Part shown: positions 17,585 through 27,555 of the stretch, piece by piece | How the letters are laid out: each line of letters starts with the position of its first letter | How positions within the stretch are numbered: position 1 is the stretch's first letter | From: Candidatus Obscuribacter sp. | GTDB lineage: Bacteria > Cyanobacteriota > Vampirovibrionia > Obscuribacterales > Obscuribacteraceae | DNA: 64,000 nt | Direction of reading: 5' to 3' | NCBI GenBank assembly: GCA_016712465.1 | Contig: JADJQZ010000009.1 | Span: forward strand, 16,089-80,088 | Made by a program: the position numbers and the translations under genes | Notes under the pieces: generated by a model | What the model saw: the letters and a program-made list of their open reading frames with translations, nothing else | What the model was told of the DNA's origin: nothing | Databases searched by the model: none

Positions 17585-19216
17585 CTAAGACGAATGTCCT
17601 TTTTGCGCCCGGCATTCATTGCATCCCGTACCGCTCTCCACCATGTGTCGAAGCAGCCTTCTGTAGGTTTTTGAACAGCCACAGCGCCAGTTGAAGGCGC
17701 TGGACATCGAGGCGATAACCTCCGATGCCTCAAGCCCACCGTTGTCCTCTGGAAGCATCAGCTTAGCGAGTTCAGGATATTTAGCCTCCAGCGTGTTGGT
17801 TATCGACAACCGCCGGTTTGCGCAATATGGGCATCCATTCTTCTCCAGTGCTCTTTTGTAGACCTTCGCCTGCCACCGATGGTCTGGTCCGGCTTTGCAC
17901 CGCCACGATACCAACGTGGACGAACCTGCAGCAGTATTCCATGGTGTAAGCTCACCATTTTTCTTACTATCCCACTGCTCAGTTAACTCCGGTCTGACAT
18001 TGTCTACGCAGTTTGGCAAAATAGCGCACTTCTGGCACTGGTCCGCGTTCTCAGTTATCTCTTTCGGCGATGCCTGGTAACTATGACCGGATGGACAAGT
18101 GAACCAGTATTTCTTGCGGGAATCAGCCAGAACAGTATCAGGCTCTATCTCAACCATCTCCCCGCTGACCTTATCCATCACCACATTCTTTTCAGGATGC
18201 CAGCGCTTAAGCAGATACGGAAAGAGGCTAAACAAGGTCGGTGCATCGGACCTTTTGCCTGCACAATACGGGCAACCTTCCGGCTTGTTCTTTTGGGTGC
18301 GACGATAGATGGCCTTCTCATATGTGTGCCCGGCAGAACATCTAAAGGCTGCCACCAGATTGCTCCCTGGCTTAATAGCGGACGGAGAAAGATCTGGAAA
18401 ACGGCGCACAAACAAGAACTCTCGCACAATATGTCTGTACTTCTCTGCCGCCAAGGAATCTTTCTCAACCGTCCGGCACTTTGGGCATCCCTTCTCTTCT
18501 AGTTCAAGGAGGCTTCTTGAAAAGAGGTGGCTTGAATCCTTATCACACCGCCAGCGCACTCTCGATGTTAGAGGCAGCCTCTTTGGGTCAAACCCTAGAT
18601 TCTCCCCGGTGGTGAGATACATTGCGTTGAGATCAAAGCTCGTCTGGCTCTGTGTGTAGATATTGCGGCGCTCTCCGGTATAACATCTAGCACAGGGGCA
18701 AGCTTGCTTCTCAGTTTCATCTTCTGGATTCACCCTGTCTACTATGCGGGAGGAAAAGACTTTTCCTGAGCCCTTCGGACAGTTGTACTGCCAGTAAGTC
18801 TGTGACCAGGGCGATATGTCCTTGATCTTCGTCAAGCGCTTCTTGTCCGGTATGCACTGCTTTTGTAGCCATTTTGGTATGACCTGTGCTTGCCTCTGTA
18901 AAGGTTCTTGCCGCCCGGCGCACTTGTAGCAGGCTTGATAGGCAGAACCTTCATCCCAGGCCCGGCACCGCACGGAGACAGAAACCCATATCTCTTGCCC
19001 ACATCGACCGTGACGCCAGAGGACGACTCTGTTAGAGCCGGCAACCAGGTCATCTGCAGTGTAAGGCCCCTTGTCAATCAACTCAAGCGCAAGAGCTGGG
19101 TGGCTTTGTCTTAGAGACGGTCCAGGCGGTCTTTTGCTTAGTGGGTCTTGGCCTAGTGTGCGTATTTGACCAGATGCTCTTGGCATATCTTTCAATGTCT
19201 TCTTGGCCAAATCCAC
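17585..19216 (-). CDS. Zinc-ribbon (treble-clef) repeat protein
   Basis: This 543-residue protein contains about six copies of a repeat with the pattern 'L...P.L...W......(gap)...W.C..GH.(Y/W)......R....GCPYC', for example GCPYCAGKR followed by FSLFPYLLKRWHP. This is the pattern of the probable zinc-ribbon family (PF14311-like), where the Cys pairs bind zinc. The function is unknown; proteins of this type are often encoded near nucleases or in mobile elements. The first repeat has lost some cysteines. No neighbour is in an obvious operon with it. Confidence 0.75.
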   Translation of the reverse strand: MDLAKKTLKDMPRASGQIRTLGQDPLSKRPPGPSLRQSHPALALELIDKGPYTADDLVAGSNRVVLWRHGRCGQEIWVSVSVRCRAWDEGSAYQACYKCAGRQEPLQRQAQVIPKWLQKQCIPDKKRLTKIKDISPWSQTYWQYNCPKGSGKVFSSRIVDRVNPEDETEKQACPCARCYTGERRNIYTQSQTSFDLNAMYLTTGENLGFDPKRLPLTSRVRWRCDKDSSHLFSRSLLELEEKGCPKCRTVEKDSLAAEKYRHIVREFLFVRRFPDLSPSAIKPGSNLVAAFRCSAGHTYEKAIYRRTQKNKPEGCPYCAGKRSDAPTLFSLFPYLLKRWHPEKNVVMDKVSGEMVEIEPDTVLADSRKKYWFTCPSGHSYQASPKEITENADQCQKCAILPNCVDNVRPELTEQWDSKKNGELTPWNTAAGSSTLVSWRCKAGPDHRWQAKVYKRALEKNGCPYCANRRLSITNTLEAKYPELAKLMLPEDNGGLEASEVIASMSSAFNWRCGCSKTYRRLLRHMVESGTGCNECRAQKGHSS

Positions 19217-20040
19217 TTTCCCTTACGGAATCTCTAACAGCCTGTCAACAGGAGACACTAGCAACGGTGGGCCGTTTTCCCCATGGATTATCAGAACCTT
19301 TCGGAGCTAGCTCACCGAATTCCTTGGCCTTTTCCAATGAACGCATAGTAAGGTACTTCTTCCGCCTGTCGTCAAGAACCGGGCCAACTTTTTGCCTTCC
19401 TTAATACAAGGATTTTCGGTCGCAAAATGAATTTCCCAGTAGTCAACAGAAGCAGACTAAGAACCTCATTCCTTAAAACAGATCCGCCCAACCCCTTCTG
19501 GGGAGTGGTGTTCGGTCAGTGAGAGGAGAACAGTTAGTAAGGTTGGCGGAGAGATTTCCTGGAGCGGGAAGAAAAATAGGTACCTACAATAGAGTCGATC
19601 CGATGCGGCAAAATCCACAGGCCGAGACTAGTTTTTTCCAATAATGAGAGCAACTCAAACAGCCAGTGCGCTAGATACTGACAGCTGAAAAGCTTGAAGC
19701 CATCTAGAATCAATGGTTTAGGAGGACAAGGCGCAGCCAAGTGTTCGCGCTAGGATTTATACTTTGATCAGTTTTTCCATGATTACTACTCCAAAGCGCC
19801 ACTATCAGCGGGTTTACAGTACTTCATCCCGTAACGAAATATATGGATAAGAACCGAGAACTTCCAGGAGACACTTTGATACTCGTGGTGGCACCGGAGA
19901 GACAATCGGCCAGGTTCAATAGCTCAAGAGTTTGCTTTACATTGCCGCGCTTAGCTAACCGGATCAAGATTGGTCTCTGGAGACTGCTCAGAACCGAGGC
20001 GCTACCAGCTTGGGCCTCAGTAGTGCCATCAGAGTGGCGA
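19217..20040. other. About 820 bp without recognisable gene
   Basis: Only short frames without SD or recognisable protein content occur on either strand. No strong terminator or repeat was seen. Confidence 0.4.
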
Positions 20041-20886
20041 TTACTTGGTTTTCCCGGGCTTCGTTAGACGTTCTAAGAGTTGTTCGACTTGCTGCTCAAG
20101 ACCTTCGACTTTTCCCTTGAGCTGCGCCGCTTCTTTTATAGCTGCATCGCGTTCGGCAGTCTTTGCTTTGTTTTCGGACTGGTCTTGCTCTCTTTCGCTT
20201 ACTAGCCCCCGAATCTTTTCTCTCTGGGTCCGGCAATCGGAATCAAGCTTTTCACTGTGCTCCCTACTTAATCTTGCCTGCTCGGTCCACAGCTCCACTT
20301 TCGATGTGAGTTCGGCTTTCTCTTCGTAATGCCTCTCAGCGGCTTCTTTAGCTTGCTTTCTTTCGTGCTCCAGATCCTTCTCAAGCCTGAAAACTTGAGC
20401 CCTTAGCTGCTCGGCTGTGGCCTTGTAGCCAGCTCCCGCTTCCTTAGCTGCTGATACTTCCGACTGCAACTGAGCCAGCCTAACCGTCAGCTCTTCGAGT
20501 TCCTTAACTTCGGCTTTCCGCTCGCTCTCTATCTGCGCGATTGCTTCAAGAGCACCGTGAAATTGAGCAAGCACGGCGTCTACTTCCTCTGCGCATTTAT
20601 CTTTGATCGCCTGGATCTCTGCCGCTGCTTCTTCCCTGGCAAGCCTCCAGGCGTTGGCAAAGCCGGCTTGAACTGAAGCTGGAATAACCTGCGGCTCAAC
20701 CTTTACTAGGGCTGAGGGTGTCCGAGCTTCCCACATTCCCAGGTACTTATAAATAGTGTCGTAACTGCCACCCCCGAGAGCCTGACGCATGGTCACCGCG
20801 CTCACCTTTTTGCCTTCCGCTCTTAGCCGGTCGGCGGTTTCATTGAATTCATCCTGGTCGATTGCCTGCCGCTGCACTCTTGCCAT
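20041..20886 (-). CDS. kfrA: KfrA-type plasmid DNA-binding protein
   Basis: The 281-residue protein has the KfrA N-terminal DNA-binding domain (residues ~8-55: ETADRLRAEGKKVSAVTMRQALGG followed by SYDTIYKYLGMW). A long alpha-helical coiled coil of Glu/Lys/Ala heptads runs from about residue 90 to 275. KfrA of IncP and related plasmids binds its own promoter and supports stable maintenance by forming multimers. An SD-like GAGGGG precedes the ATG. It is a single-gene unit. Its presence supports a plasmid origin for this window. Confidence 0.85.
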   Translation of the reverse strand: MARVQRQAIDQDEFNETADRLRAEGKKVSAVTMRQALGGGSYDTIYKYLGMWEARTPSALVKVEPQVIPASVQAGFANAWRLAREEAAAEIQAIKDKCAEEVDAVLAQFHGALEAIAQIESERKAEVKELEELTVRLAQLQSEVSAAKEAGAGYKATAEQLRAQVFRLEKDLEHERKQAKEAAERHYEEKAELTSKVELWTEQARLSREHSEKLDSDCRTQREKIRGLVSEREQDQSENKAKTAERDAAIKEAAQLKGKVEGLEQQVEQLLERLTKPGKTK

Positions 20887-20990
20887 GGTTTCACCCCTCG
20901 CTTTCTCATTTTATAAGTATAGCAGAGTTTCTTACTATTACTATTCTTTTTCTTATTCTTTTTCTTACAGTTATTATTCCTTTCGTTGCT
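20887..20990 (-). promoter_or_regulatory. kfrA promoter region with direct A/G-rich repeats
   Basis: Upstream of kfrA on the minus strand lie two copies of AAGAAAAAGAAT and an AATAGTAATAGTAA tract, followed by TATACT/TATAAA boxes about 30-40 nt before the start. KfrA proteins autoregulate through repeats in this position, so these direct repeats are candidate operators. Confidence 0.4.
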
Positions 20991-21148
20991 ACGGTCCGAC
21001 ACTGCAGGCACCTAGAAGCCGCGCCCTGTGGGCGTCGGCCTTGCTGGCTCACTCTCGGCGCCAGTAAAAAACCTTATCGTTTCCTCAAAGACAGGCAGAC
21101 GCCAATCGGGAAGTTGACGACACTCGTGGCCCTCGGCGGAATTTCCTG

Positions 21149-21733
21149 TCAGCCGCCAAGCGCCGCATCCCGCACCCGCAGAACTGTCTGCCTGGTGGTC
21201 TTAAACTCCCGGGCTACATCGGCAACGGCAACACCAGCACGCAGTCTCTTCAATACAGCCTTCCTCTGTTCCTGGGTCAGAGACGACGGCCGGCCAAAAC
21301 GCTTGCCGGCGGATCTCGCCCTGGCGATTCCAGATTGGGTTCGCTCCACCAGGAGGTCCTTCTCGAACTCGGCAACGGCGGCAATCACCTGCATGGTCAT
21401 CTTCCCTGCCGCGCTGGTCAAATCCACACCTCCCAGGGCAAGACAATGAACCCTGACGCCGGCCTGGGACAACTCTTGCACGGTCGCCCGCACATCCATG
21501 GCATTGCGACCCAGGCGATCAAGCTTGGTCACAACCAGGACGTCGCCTGGCTCCAGGCGGTCTACCAGCTTCATGAAGCCCGGGCGCTCATGCGCAGCAA
21601 CGGAGCCGCTGATACTTTCTTCAATCAGCCGGCGACTGTCGATTTTGAATCCGGCCACCCTGATCTCCAGAGCTTGATTCTTGGTGTTCTGGTCAACTGT
21701 CGAAACTCTACAGTAAGCAAAAACTCGCGCCAT
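21149..21733 (-). CDS. Serine recombinase (resolvase/invertase)
   Basis: The 194-residue protein has the resolvase catalytic motif YCRVSTVDQN with nucleophile Ser11. It keeps the conserved KLDRLGR segment, the AEFEKDLLVERTQSGIARAR helix and a C-terminal helix-turn-helix (VAVADVAREFKTTRQTVLRV). Length and order match Tn3/gamma-delta resolvases. No matching transposase lies beside it, so it may serve plasmid multimer resolution or be left from a transposon. It is separate from the decayed resolvase within the Tn3-like element at 27.5-28.2 kb. Confidence 0.92.
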   Translation of the reverse strand: MARVFAYCRVSTVDQNTKNQALEIRVAGFKIDSRRLIEESISGSVAAHERPGFMKLVDRLEPGDVLVVTKLDRLGRNAMDVRATVQELSQAGVRVHCLALGGVDLTSAAGKMTMQVIAAVAEFEKDLLVERTQSGIARARSAGKRFGRPSSLTQEQRKAVLKRLRAGVAVADVAREFKTTRQTVLRVRDAALGG

Positions 21734-22087
21734 TTGATCTGTCCAAAAGTGGTGTACGGATTATACCCGCCATCCGAAACAGAAAAAGCCTACTTTCGGA
21801 CGGTGAAAACTGCCCGGCCCGAAACCGTTCCCTTTCGGACTGCTTCTCATACTCGGGTATGAATTGGGGAATCATTTGGAAAATTCAAGCCCATTGAGTC
21901 TTGCAGGAACTGGACTCTGCCATTCAATTCGCAAAGTCACAGTACTGATTGAAGGGAAGACACTGCCATTATCTCAGTCCAGAGTTGATATCCAAAAGGC
22001 TTTTGATAAAGGCTCCGATTGGGGAAACACCTTACCAACTGTTCTTTCCAATTATCGAACTCAGTTCTGGAGTGCTAAGCTGAAACG
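21734..22087. other. Upstream region of the split Kelch-like gene
   Basis: No gene is seen. The segment GCAAAGTCACAG near 21930 is shared with the upstream region of the intact Kelch paralogue (26029-26040), so it probably belongs to a common promoter or leader. Confidence 0.35.
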
Positions 22088-22223
22088 ATGAGAAAAGCGC
22101 TACTAATTATTTATTTGAGTTTGTTTGGTGTTTGCTTGAGTGCAGAGGCTAAATCTGGATTTGAAACCGTACAGGTTATCAAACACGTACGCTGCCCAAG
22201 AAGTGACTGGCCACCGCATAACT
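22088..22223 (+). pseudogene. 5' part of Kelch-like secreted protein gene, split by IS21-type element
   Basis: From ATG 22088 the frame encodes a signal peptide and then SGFETVQVIKHVRCPRSDW, closely matching the start of the intact paralogue at 26049. It is broken after codon ~45 where the insertion sequence begins. The rest of the gene resumes at 24830 after the duplicated octamer GCATAACT. Confidence 0.85.
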
Positions 22224-22332
22224 GTGTATTCCGCTGATGTCGGCAGTGAATTCCGGAAAAGTCGCGGCACCGGATTCCGGAAAGTGGCGGCAGCTTGCCA
22301 TGAGCAACTGTTCTCTTGACGAAGGCTGGTGG

Positions 22333-23069
22333 TCACTTCGGTCCTTTGGATTTGCGCATTGATTCTCCTTTGAGAATTAGTCGATGAGAGTTATGTACCA
22401 CGCGGTCGAGAATTGCATCGGCAATTGTGGGATCGCCAATCGTGTCATGCCAGTTCTCGATAGGGAGCTGGCTGACGATGATTGTCGAACTTTTTTTTCG
22501 TAGCGGTCATCTGTGATTTCGAGGAGGTCGCGCCTCTGCTCGTCGTTTAGAGTTTCCAAAGCGAAGTCATCAATTACAAGGAGTGCCTTCTTAGAAATCA
22601 GGCTCAGCAGCTTGTTGTAGCGCCCAGTTGCCTTTGCCACAGCAAGGTCATGAAAGAGCCTGGAGGAACGCTGGTAGAGAGATGAGTGCCCTTCGCGGCA
22701 GGCTTTCTGTGCGAGGGCGCAAGCGATGTAGCTTTTACCGACGCCGGTTGGTCCGCTGATTAGGATGTTTTGATGGAGCATGAGCCACTGACAGGAGCAG
22801 AGAGAAGACCACAGGGTCTTGTCCAGACTTCTTGGAGCGCGAAGATTGACGTCCTCAACACAGGCATCCAGTCGAATTTTGGCGGTTTTGAGTCGAGACT
22901 TTAGACGTAGGTTTTCGCGAAGGGCGAGTTCAGCATCAACGAGAAGGCCGACTCGATCCTCAAATGGAAGGTCGAGAGCCTCAGCCTGATGCATTTGTGC
23001 TTCCATGGCTCTCGCCATGCCGAAGAGTTTCAGATTCCGAAGATTCTCCGTTGTGGGATGAATGAGCAT
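22333..23069 (-). CDS. istB: IstB-like ATPase of element 1, frameshifted
   Basis: This transposition helper ATPase has a Walker A motif (GPTGVGKS) and a Walker B motif (LLVIDDF). The frame is lost at a run of eight A residues on the coding strand (plus-strand T8 at 22491-22498). Beyond it the conserved IstB C-terminus (STIIVSQLPIENWHDTIGDP, then DAILDRVVHNSHR) continues in another frame to a TGA at 22333. Read straight through, the protein ends abnormally at 22377. A slippery A8 could allow transcriptional slippage; decay or sequencing error is equally possible. The start overlaps istA by 40 nt. Confidence 0.88.
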
Positions 23070-24631
23070 TTTCGTTCTCCCTTTTCGTTAGGGGCGCTGA
23101 AAGCTTGGGCACCGCGAATGTGCGAGTGAATAATCTTTAGTTGTATGGGAGCGTCAACGAACCGTCTCCGGTCTTGCTGGTTTTGAAGGATTAACCGCAC
23201 CGCCTTAAATGAAGTTGCGCGGACAGACAGGGCAACGGACGATGCCTTTTCCAGCCGGTCGGCGCCGAACTCTTTTGCAAGACTGAGAATACCCAGACAT
23301 GTTCGAAAAGATTGCTGCGGAAATTCTCTGGAGGCAAGGACTGTGGATATCAGTCGTTCAGTGCTTGGTCCAATCTTCTGAGCCCAGGCGGTGAAACGCT
23401 CGGGCGTCCAATCGAGAAGGAAGGCGTGATTCGCGGGCATGTGCTCGCGCTGTGTGGCAGGTTTTCGCTTGTCAATGAGCCTGGGGTGACTAGCAATTCT
23501 TTGACCTTTGTAGAAGACCTCAAGCGTCCTGTAATTGAGGCGATATTCAATTTTCTTTCCGACGTATTGGTATGGAACACTGTAGCGGTAGCCATTCAAG
23601 TCAATGTGGTAATCGAGAAAGACCTTAGCTTTGCCCACCTGAGTGTATTCGTACGGTGTGAGAGGCAGAGGGCGAAGAGCCGGTCTATCAACCAGCTCAT
23701 ACTGCGAGCGCCTGGAGCCGGGCATCTTCTTGAATGGACGAGAGTTCAACTTTTCGAGAAGTTCAGCAATGGCGAGATTTAGTTCAGGAAGGCTGAAGAA
23801 CGTCTGGTCTTTCAGAACTGCGATTATCCATCTGGTCGCCATTTTCACCGCAGCTTCCACTTTTGCTTTGTCCTTGGGTTTGCGGACCCGGGCGGGGATC
23901 ACTGCCAGATTGAAGTGGTCGGCCATGTGCTGAAAATCCATATGAACATCAGGCTCATATGGACATGCTTTGGTGATTACCGCCTTAGGATTGTCGGGAA
24001 CGACTACTGCTGGGCATCCGCGAAAGTAGGTGAAAGCATCGGCATGGCCGATGCACCAAGCCTCCGAGTTCTCGGAGTAAAACGCTCTTGCAAAAGTGTA
24101 GCTGCTGGCGCCCAGGCAACAGACAAACAGATGAGCACTTTCGACTTCACCGGTATGCCGGTTCGTGATTCGCAGAGTGCTGCCGGCGAAATCAGAAAAA
24201 GCCTTTTCTCCAGCAAGATGCTCCTGACGCATTACCAGGTCAACATGTTTGCTCCATTCTTGAAACAGTTCACAGAAGTAGGAGTATTGGTAGCCGTGCG
24301 GATTAGAAGAGATGTAGCGCTGCCATTCGAGTGCTAGCGACATTCCCTTATGCGATTTGAGACTTCGGGCGACTTCGCTGAAATCCGGAAGAGGTCGCTC
24401 TGTCTTCGGGCGTCCGACACGTGCAAACAGAAGATTCTCTAGAGCCGCATCATCCAACTCTGGAGCGAGCGGCCAAGAAAGTCCAGCTGCCTGCGCTTTT
24501 AACAGGTAGTCCTGAACTGTGGAACGGGCAATATTGCAGCTAGCAGCGACTTCACCAGGTCTGAGACCCAGACCCCAAGACAGTCGCAGAATCTCACGAA
24601 TTTTTCGCACACTCAACCTCACAGTAGCCAT
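23030..24631 (-). CDS. istA: IstA-like transposase of element 1
   Basis: The 533-residue IS21-family transposase has an N-terminal helix-turn-helix (GLRPGEVAASCNIARSTVQDYL) and a DDE integrase core with Asp in FSDFAG, Asp in VVPDNPKAV and Glu in KAKVEAAVK. The C-terminal Mu-type beta-barrel region follows (NGYRYSVPYQYVGKK). The length matches the family. It is followed by istB with a 40-nt overlap. IstA catalyses strand transfer and IstB is the regulatory ATPase. Confidence 0.95.
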   Translation of the reverse strand: MATVRLSVRKIREILRLSWGLGLRPGEVAASCNIARSTVQDYLLKAQAAGLSWPLAPELDDAALENLLFARVGRPKTERPLPDFSEVARSLKSHKGMSLALEWQRYISSNPHGYQYSYFCELFQEWSKHVDLVMRQEHLAGEKAFSDFAGSTLRITNRHTGEVESAHLFVCCLGASSYTFARAFYSENSEAWCIGHADAFTYFRGCPAVVVPDNPKAVITKACPYEPDVHMDFQHMADHFNLAVIPARVRKPKDKAKVEAAVKMATRWIIAVLKDQTFFSLPELNLAIAELLEKLNSRPFKKMPGSRRSQYELVDRPALRPLPLTPYEYTQVGKAKVFLDYHIDLNGYRYSVPYQYVGKKIEYRLNYRTLEVFYKGQRIASHPRLIDKRKPATQREHMPANHAFLLDWTPERFTAWAQKIGPSTERLISTVLASREFPQQSFRTCLGILSLAKEFGADRLEKASSVALSVRATSFKAVRLILQNQQDRRRFVDAPIQLKIIHSHIRGAQAFSAPNEKGERKCSFIPQRRIFGI

Positions 24632-24829
24632 TTCAAATTTCTCTTTCTAGTGAGTCAACCCACTGAAAGAGTCAGGTCTGATCAAGCCTGCGTCAATTGA
24701 GAACTAGAAATTTTGATTTATTTGCCGCTGACAAGCTGCCGGGAATTAGCGGAATCGGGTGCCGCGACTTTCCGGATTCTGCTGCCGACAATTAGCGGAA
24801 TTAGGTGCCGGGAGTTTCCGGAATTTACA

Positions 24830-25805
24830 GCATAACTATGTCCCGCCTGTAACTTATCCAACCGGCGGTCTGTTTTTTGAACTGGAAGATGGTCAAGTTT
24901 GTTTCATCACCAGCGCTCAGTATAGGCGTTTGCGAGCTTCTTTAGAAGACGGAACAAAGGAGTCTTCTGAAAAGTTTCTGTTCTGGAATCCCAAAACTCG
25001 AAGTAAGAGAACGCTACGGTCCGAGATAAGATTCATGGGAGAAGACTGCATTACGGTGAATGGTAAGCCCGTAACGCGTAACTCGTTAGAGCGCCTTCGC
25101 CTTAGTAAGGAGTGGGAAAAAGTTCTAAAAGGGACTTGGCCTGTTGGGTGCTCCATAGTGAATTTAGGCAAGGGGCGATTTTTAATAAGTGGTGGGTTGA
25201 GGATGGATCCTTATGGCACCGGGCCGTTGTTTATACAAAAAGCCTCCGTCTACAATTCTCAGTCAAATTCTGTTGAAAAAACACTTCCAATGTTGGTTGG
25301 CAGAGCATTTCATAGCAGCATTTTGTTAGACAATGGAACCGTATTTTGCGTTGGTGGAGAAGCCGAGAACATGATTGAGAATCGGACCAATTCAGCAGAA
25401 ATTGTGGATATTAGGAAGGAAAGGATTATTGGTGTAGGAGACAGGCTACCAATAGGTCTCGCGCATGCCACGATCTGTAAGGATACAGAAGGAAACCCAA
25501 TTATTTTTGGAGGAAAGCCATACATAGGGTTTTCTTCAAAAAGCATTATCCGTTTTGATTTGGCTTCAGGAAAGTTTGATGAAGCTGGCACTCTTAAGGT
25601 AGGCAGACACTGTGTGCGGACAGCAAGAACATTGCCGGGAGGGCAAGAAGTAAAGCTCACACATGTAATTGAGAATTACGTAGAGCGGCTGAGTACTGGT
25701 CAGTATATTTTAGATGGTGGGGTATGCATTGAGCCAAGTGCCGTAGCAGATTTCGCATCTGGAGATAGAGATGATGCGGAAATACTCCGAATCCGGAAGG
25801 ATTGA
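24830..25805 (+). pseudogene. 3' part of Kelch-like protein gene after the IS21-type element
   Basis: From the duplicated octamer onward the frame continues as NYVPPVTYPTGGLFFELEDG and runs to a stop at 25805. It contains Kelch-type repeats (for example GRAFHSSILLDNGTVFCVGG and LPIGLAHATICKDTEGNPIIFGG) that would form a beta-propeller. It is about 70% similar to the intact copy at 26049-27161. An ATG at 24759 inside the IS end opens the frame but has no sign of being the native start. Confidence 0.85.
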
Positions 25806-25906
25806 GAAGATGAATTTGACCTATGGTGAGACGATTCGCCCAAAGATGGACCATTTGCTCCCGGAAACGGGTTTACTCGTACCACCTGCGATTGTTTCCA
25901 GCCTTG

Positions 25907-26039
25907 TGTGACTTTGCTCTTTATTTGGCAGACTTTTTTGCACATTGTTTGCCTGAAATTGGCGATTTACGGGCATTTGAACATTGGGTTTCTGGCAAAT
26001 AATTCGCCAGACCTCGCCATTTAATCAGCAAAGTCACAG
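25907..26039. promoter_or_regulatory. Inverted repeat flanking the leader of the intact Kelch-like gene
   Basis: TGTGACTTTGCT (25907-25918) and AGCAAAGTCACA (26028-26039) are perfect 12-bp inverted repeats. The inner one ends 9 nt before the gene start, and its sequence also occurs upstream of the split paralogue. It may be a regulator binding site or the trace of a small inserted element. Confidence 0.4.
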
Positions 26040-26048
26040 GTTAAAGGG

Positions 26049-27161
26049 ATGAAAAACTCGCAATTGATTATTGTTTTAGGTTTGCTCGGTGTTTGTGTTA
26101 ACGCTGAGGCCAAGCCAGGATTCGAAACTGTGCAGGTGATAAAGCACGCACGGTACCCTAGAAGTGAGTGGCCAGCAGGTAGCTACTGTGCTCCGCATAC
26201 ATATGCTTGCGGTGGCTTATTCTTTGAATTAGAAGATGGTCAAGTGTGTTTCTTTACCAGCTCTCAATATAAGCGCTTTAGAGCGGCGCTACAGGACGGA
26301 ACAAGTAAAGCCTCGGAGAAGATTCTCTTCTGGAACCCAAAAACTCGAAAGAGTAAAACGGTACTGGCTTCGATTGAATTTCAGGGATCCGACCATATAA
26401 GTGTCAACGGAAGCCCCGTAATGGCAAAGTCGATGGAGCGACTGAGGCTTACAAAGGACTGGGAAAAGATTTCGAAAAAAGCATGGCCGGTTGGATGTTC
26501 CGCAGTTAATTTGGGAGAGGGTAAATTTCTAATAACAGGAGGAATGAATGATGATGATGCCAGCGGTTGGCTGTACTTATCACGTGCAGTAGTCTACAAC
26601 TCGACAACGGATTCAATTGAGAAAGAGTTCAAGATGTTCCAGGGAAGGGCTTACCATAGCGCTGTCTTGTTGCCAAACAAAACAGTATTTTGTGTAGGAG
26701 GTCTGGCCATGTCGGACTCAGGACCGACATATGCTACCGATTCAGCAGAAATTATTGACGTTCAAAACAACAAAATAATTTCAGTGCCAGCTAAATTACC
26801 GGTAGGTCTCGTTGATACTACAATCTGTAAGGATTTAGAAGGAAACCCTATTATTTGGGGGGGACTACCGCTGACATTGACGGGATTTTCTTCAGCTAGA
26901 ATATTCCGTTATGAGTTAGCGTCGGGACGGTTTGTTCAAGCTGGATCTCTAAAGACAGGGAGACACTTTGGTCGTGCAGCAAGGGTATCTGCGAAAAAAG
27001 GAGAACCGAAGTTAACAGAAGTAACTGAGGATTGCGCAGAGAGGCTCAGTAGTGGACAGTATGTTATAGATGGCGGAGTATACATACAAGCGAGCCCCAT
27101 AGCCGATTCTGCAAGCGGCCATAGAGATACAGCCGAAGTGGTTCAATTTCGAGCGAATTGA
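26049..27161 (+). CDS. Kelch-like beta-propeller secreted protein
   Basis: The 370-residue protein starts with a signal peptide (residues 1-21, ending VNAEAK). A Cys-containing segment and several Kelch-type blades follow, with the GG doublets and spaced aromatic residues of the fold (GRAYHSAVLLPNKTVFCVGG, LPVGLVDTTICKDLEGNPIIWGG, GRHFGRAARV). Such propellers bind proteins or sugars outside the cell; no catalytic site is visible. It is a tandem paralogue of the gene broken by the IS21-type element, so the pair arose by duplication. The substrate is unknown. Confidence 0.75.
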   Translation: MKNSQLIIVLGLLGVCVNAEAKPGFETVQVIKHARYPRSEWPAGSYCAPHTYACGGLFFELEDGQVCFFTSSQYKRFRAALQDGTSKASEKILFWNPKTRKSKTVLASIEFQGSDHISVNGSPVMAKSMERLRLTKDWEKISKKAWPVGCSAVNLGEGKFLITGGMNDDDASGWLYLSRAVVYNSTTDSIEKEFKMFQGRAYHSAVLLPNKTVFCVGGLAMSDSGPTYATDSAEIIDVQNNKIISVPAKLPVGLVDTTICKDLEGNPIIWGGLPLTLTGFSSARIFRYELASGRFVQAGSLKTGRHFGRAARVSAKKGEPKLTEVTEDCAERLSSGQYVIDGGVYIQASPIADSASGHRDTAEVVQFRAN

Positions 27162-27285
27162 ACCACTTCCAAGGCGAACGATATGCTCCACTCAGGATAG
27201 TTAGTTCCAGAAAATCAGGCGTTTGCACGCAGACGCCCTCTTCACCAGATACCTAAATGTTAATCACAATCACAAGAATCAGGTA

Positions 27286-27426
27286 CTAGCCAGGAGCGTC
27301 ATTGGCGTACTCTCTCAAGCGATAGGCTGTGTCTTCCCACTGTCCATAGTGGTCAATAGAGTTTTGCGCATCATTGTGAATTCCAGCATTGATCGCTGGT
27401 GCTGTTCCACTGACCGTGGACATATA
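27286..27426 (-). pseudogene. 3' end of a gene interrupted by the Tn3-type transposon
   Basis: On the minus strand the frame NAGIHNDAQNSIDHYGQWEDTA continues to a TAG at 27286. If the transposon and one ATATA copy are removed it joins in frame with minus-strand codons at 31291-31385 (GTNFNNYVRYLLRSVGYRGYM). The combined ~75-residue tail is not recognised. The NFNN...LL...G pattern loosely resembles the tip of the RHS protein at 9758, so it may be the end of another toxin gene (weak inference). Confidence 0.5.
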
Positions 27427-27555
27427 GAGGGGCGGCAACGATTCGCGTAAAAATGGGCCATTTTCTTCTTTGAAAGCCACTTCCGCGCCCAATACTTCAA
27501 GCTCTCGGGATTCCTTACTTGGAGTTAAGCAAAAGGCGGCGCACTGACGTTCTGC

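Larger units (their letters stand above)
22224..24829 (-). mobile_element. IS21-family insertion sequence (element 1)
   Basis: The 2.6-kb element is bounded by the duplicated octamer GCATAACT (22216-22223 and 24830-24837) and has TGT...ACA ends. Each end carries several copies of a ~24-bp unit of the type CCGGAAAGTCGCGGCACC-ATTCCG, the multiple terminal repeats typical of IS21. It encodes IstA and IstB on the minus strand. The exact left boundary is uncertain by one base. Removing the element and one octamer restores the Kelch-like reading frame. Confidence 0.9.

Noticed and set aside
22491..22498. Established programmed frameshift in istB
   Set aside because: The A8 run is suitable for slippage, but no programmed frameshift is known to me for IstB; decay or sequencing error explains it equally well.
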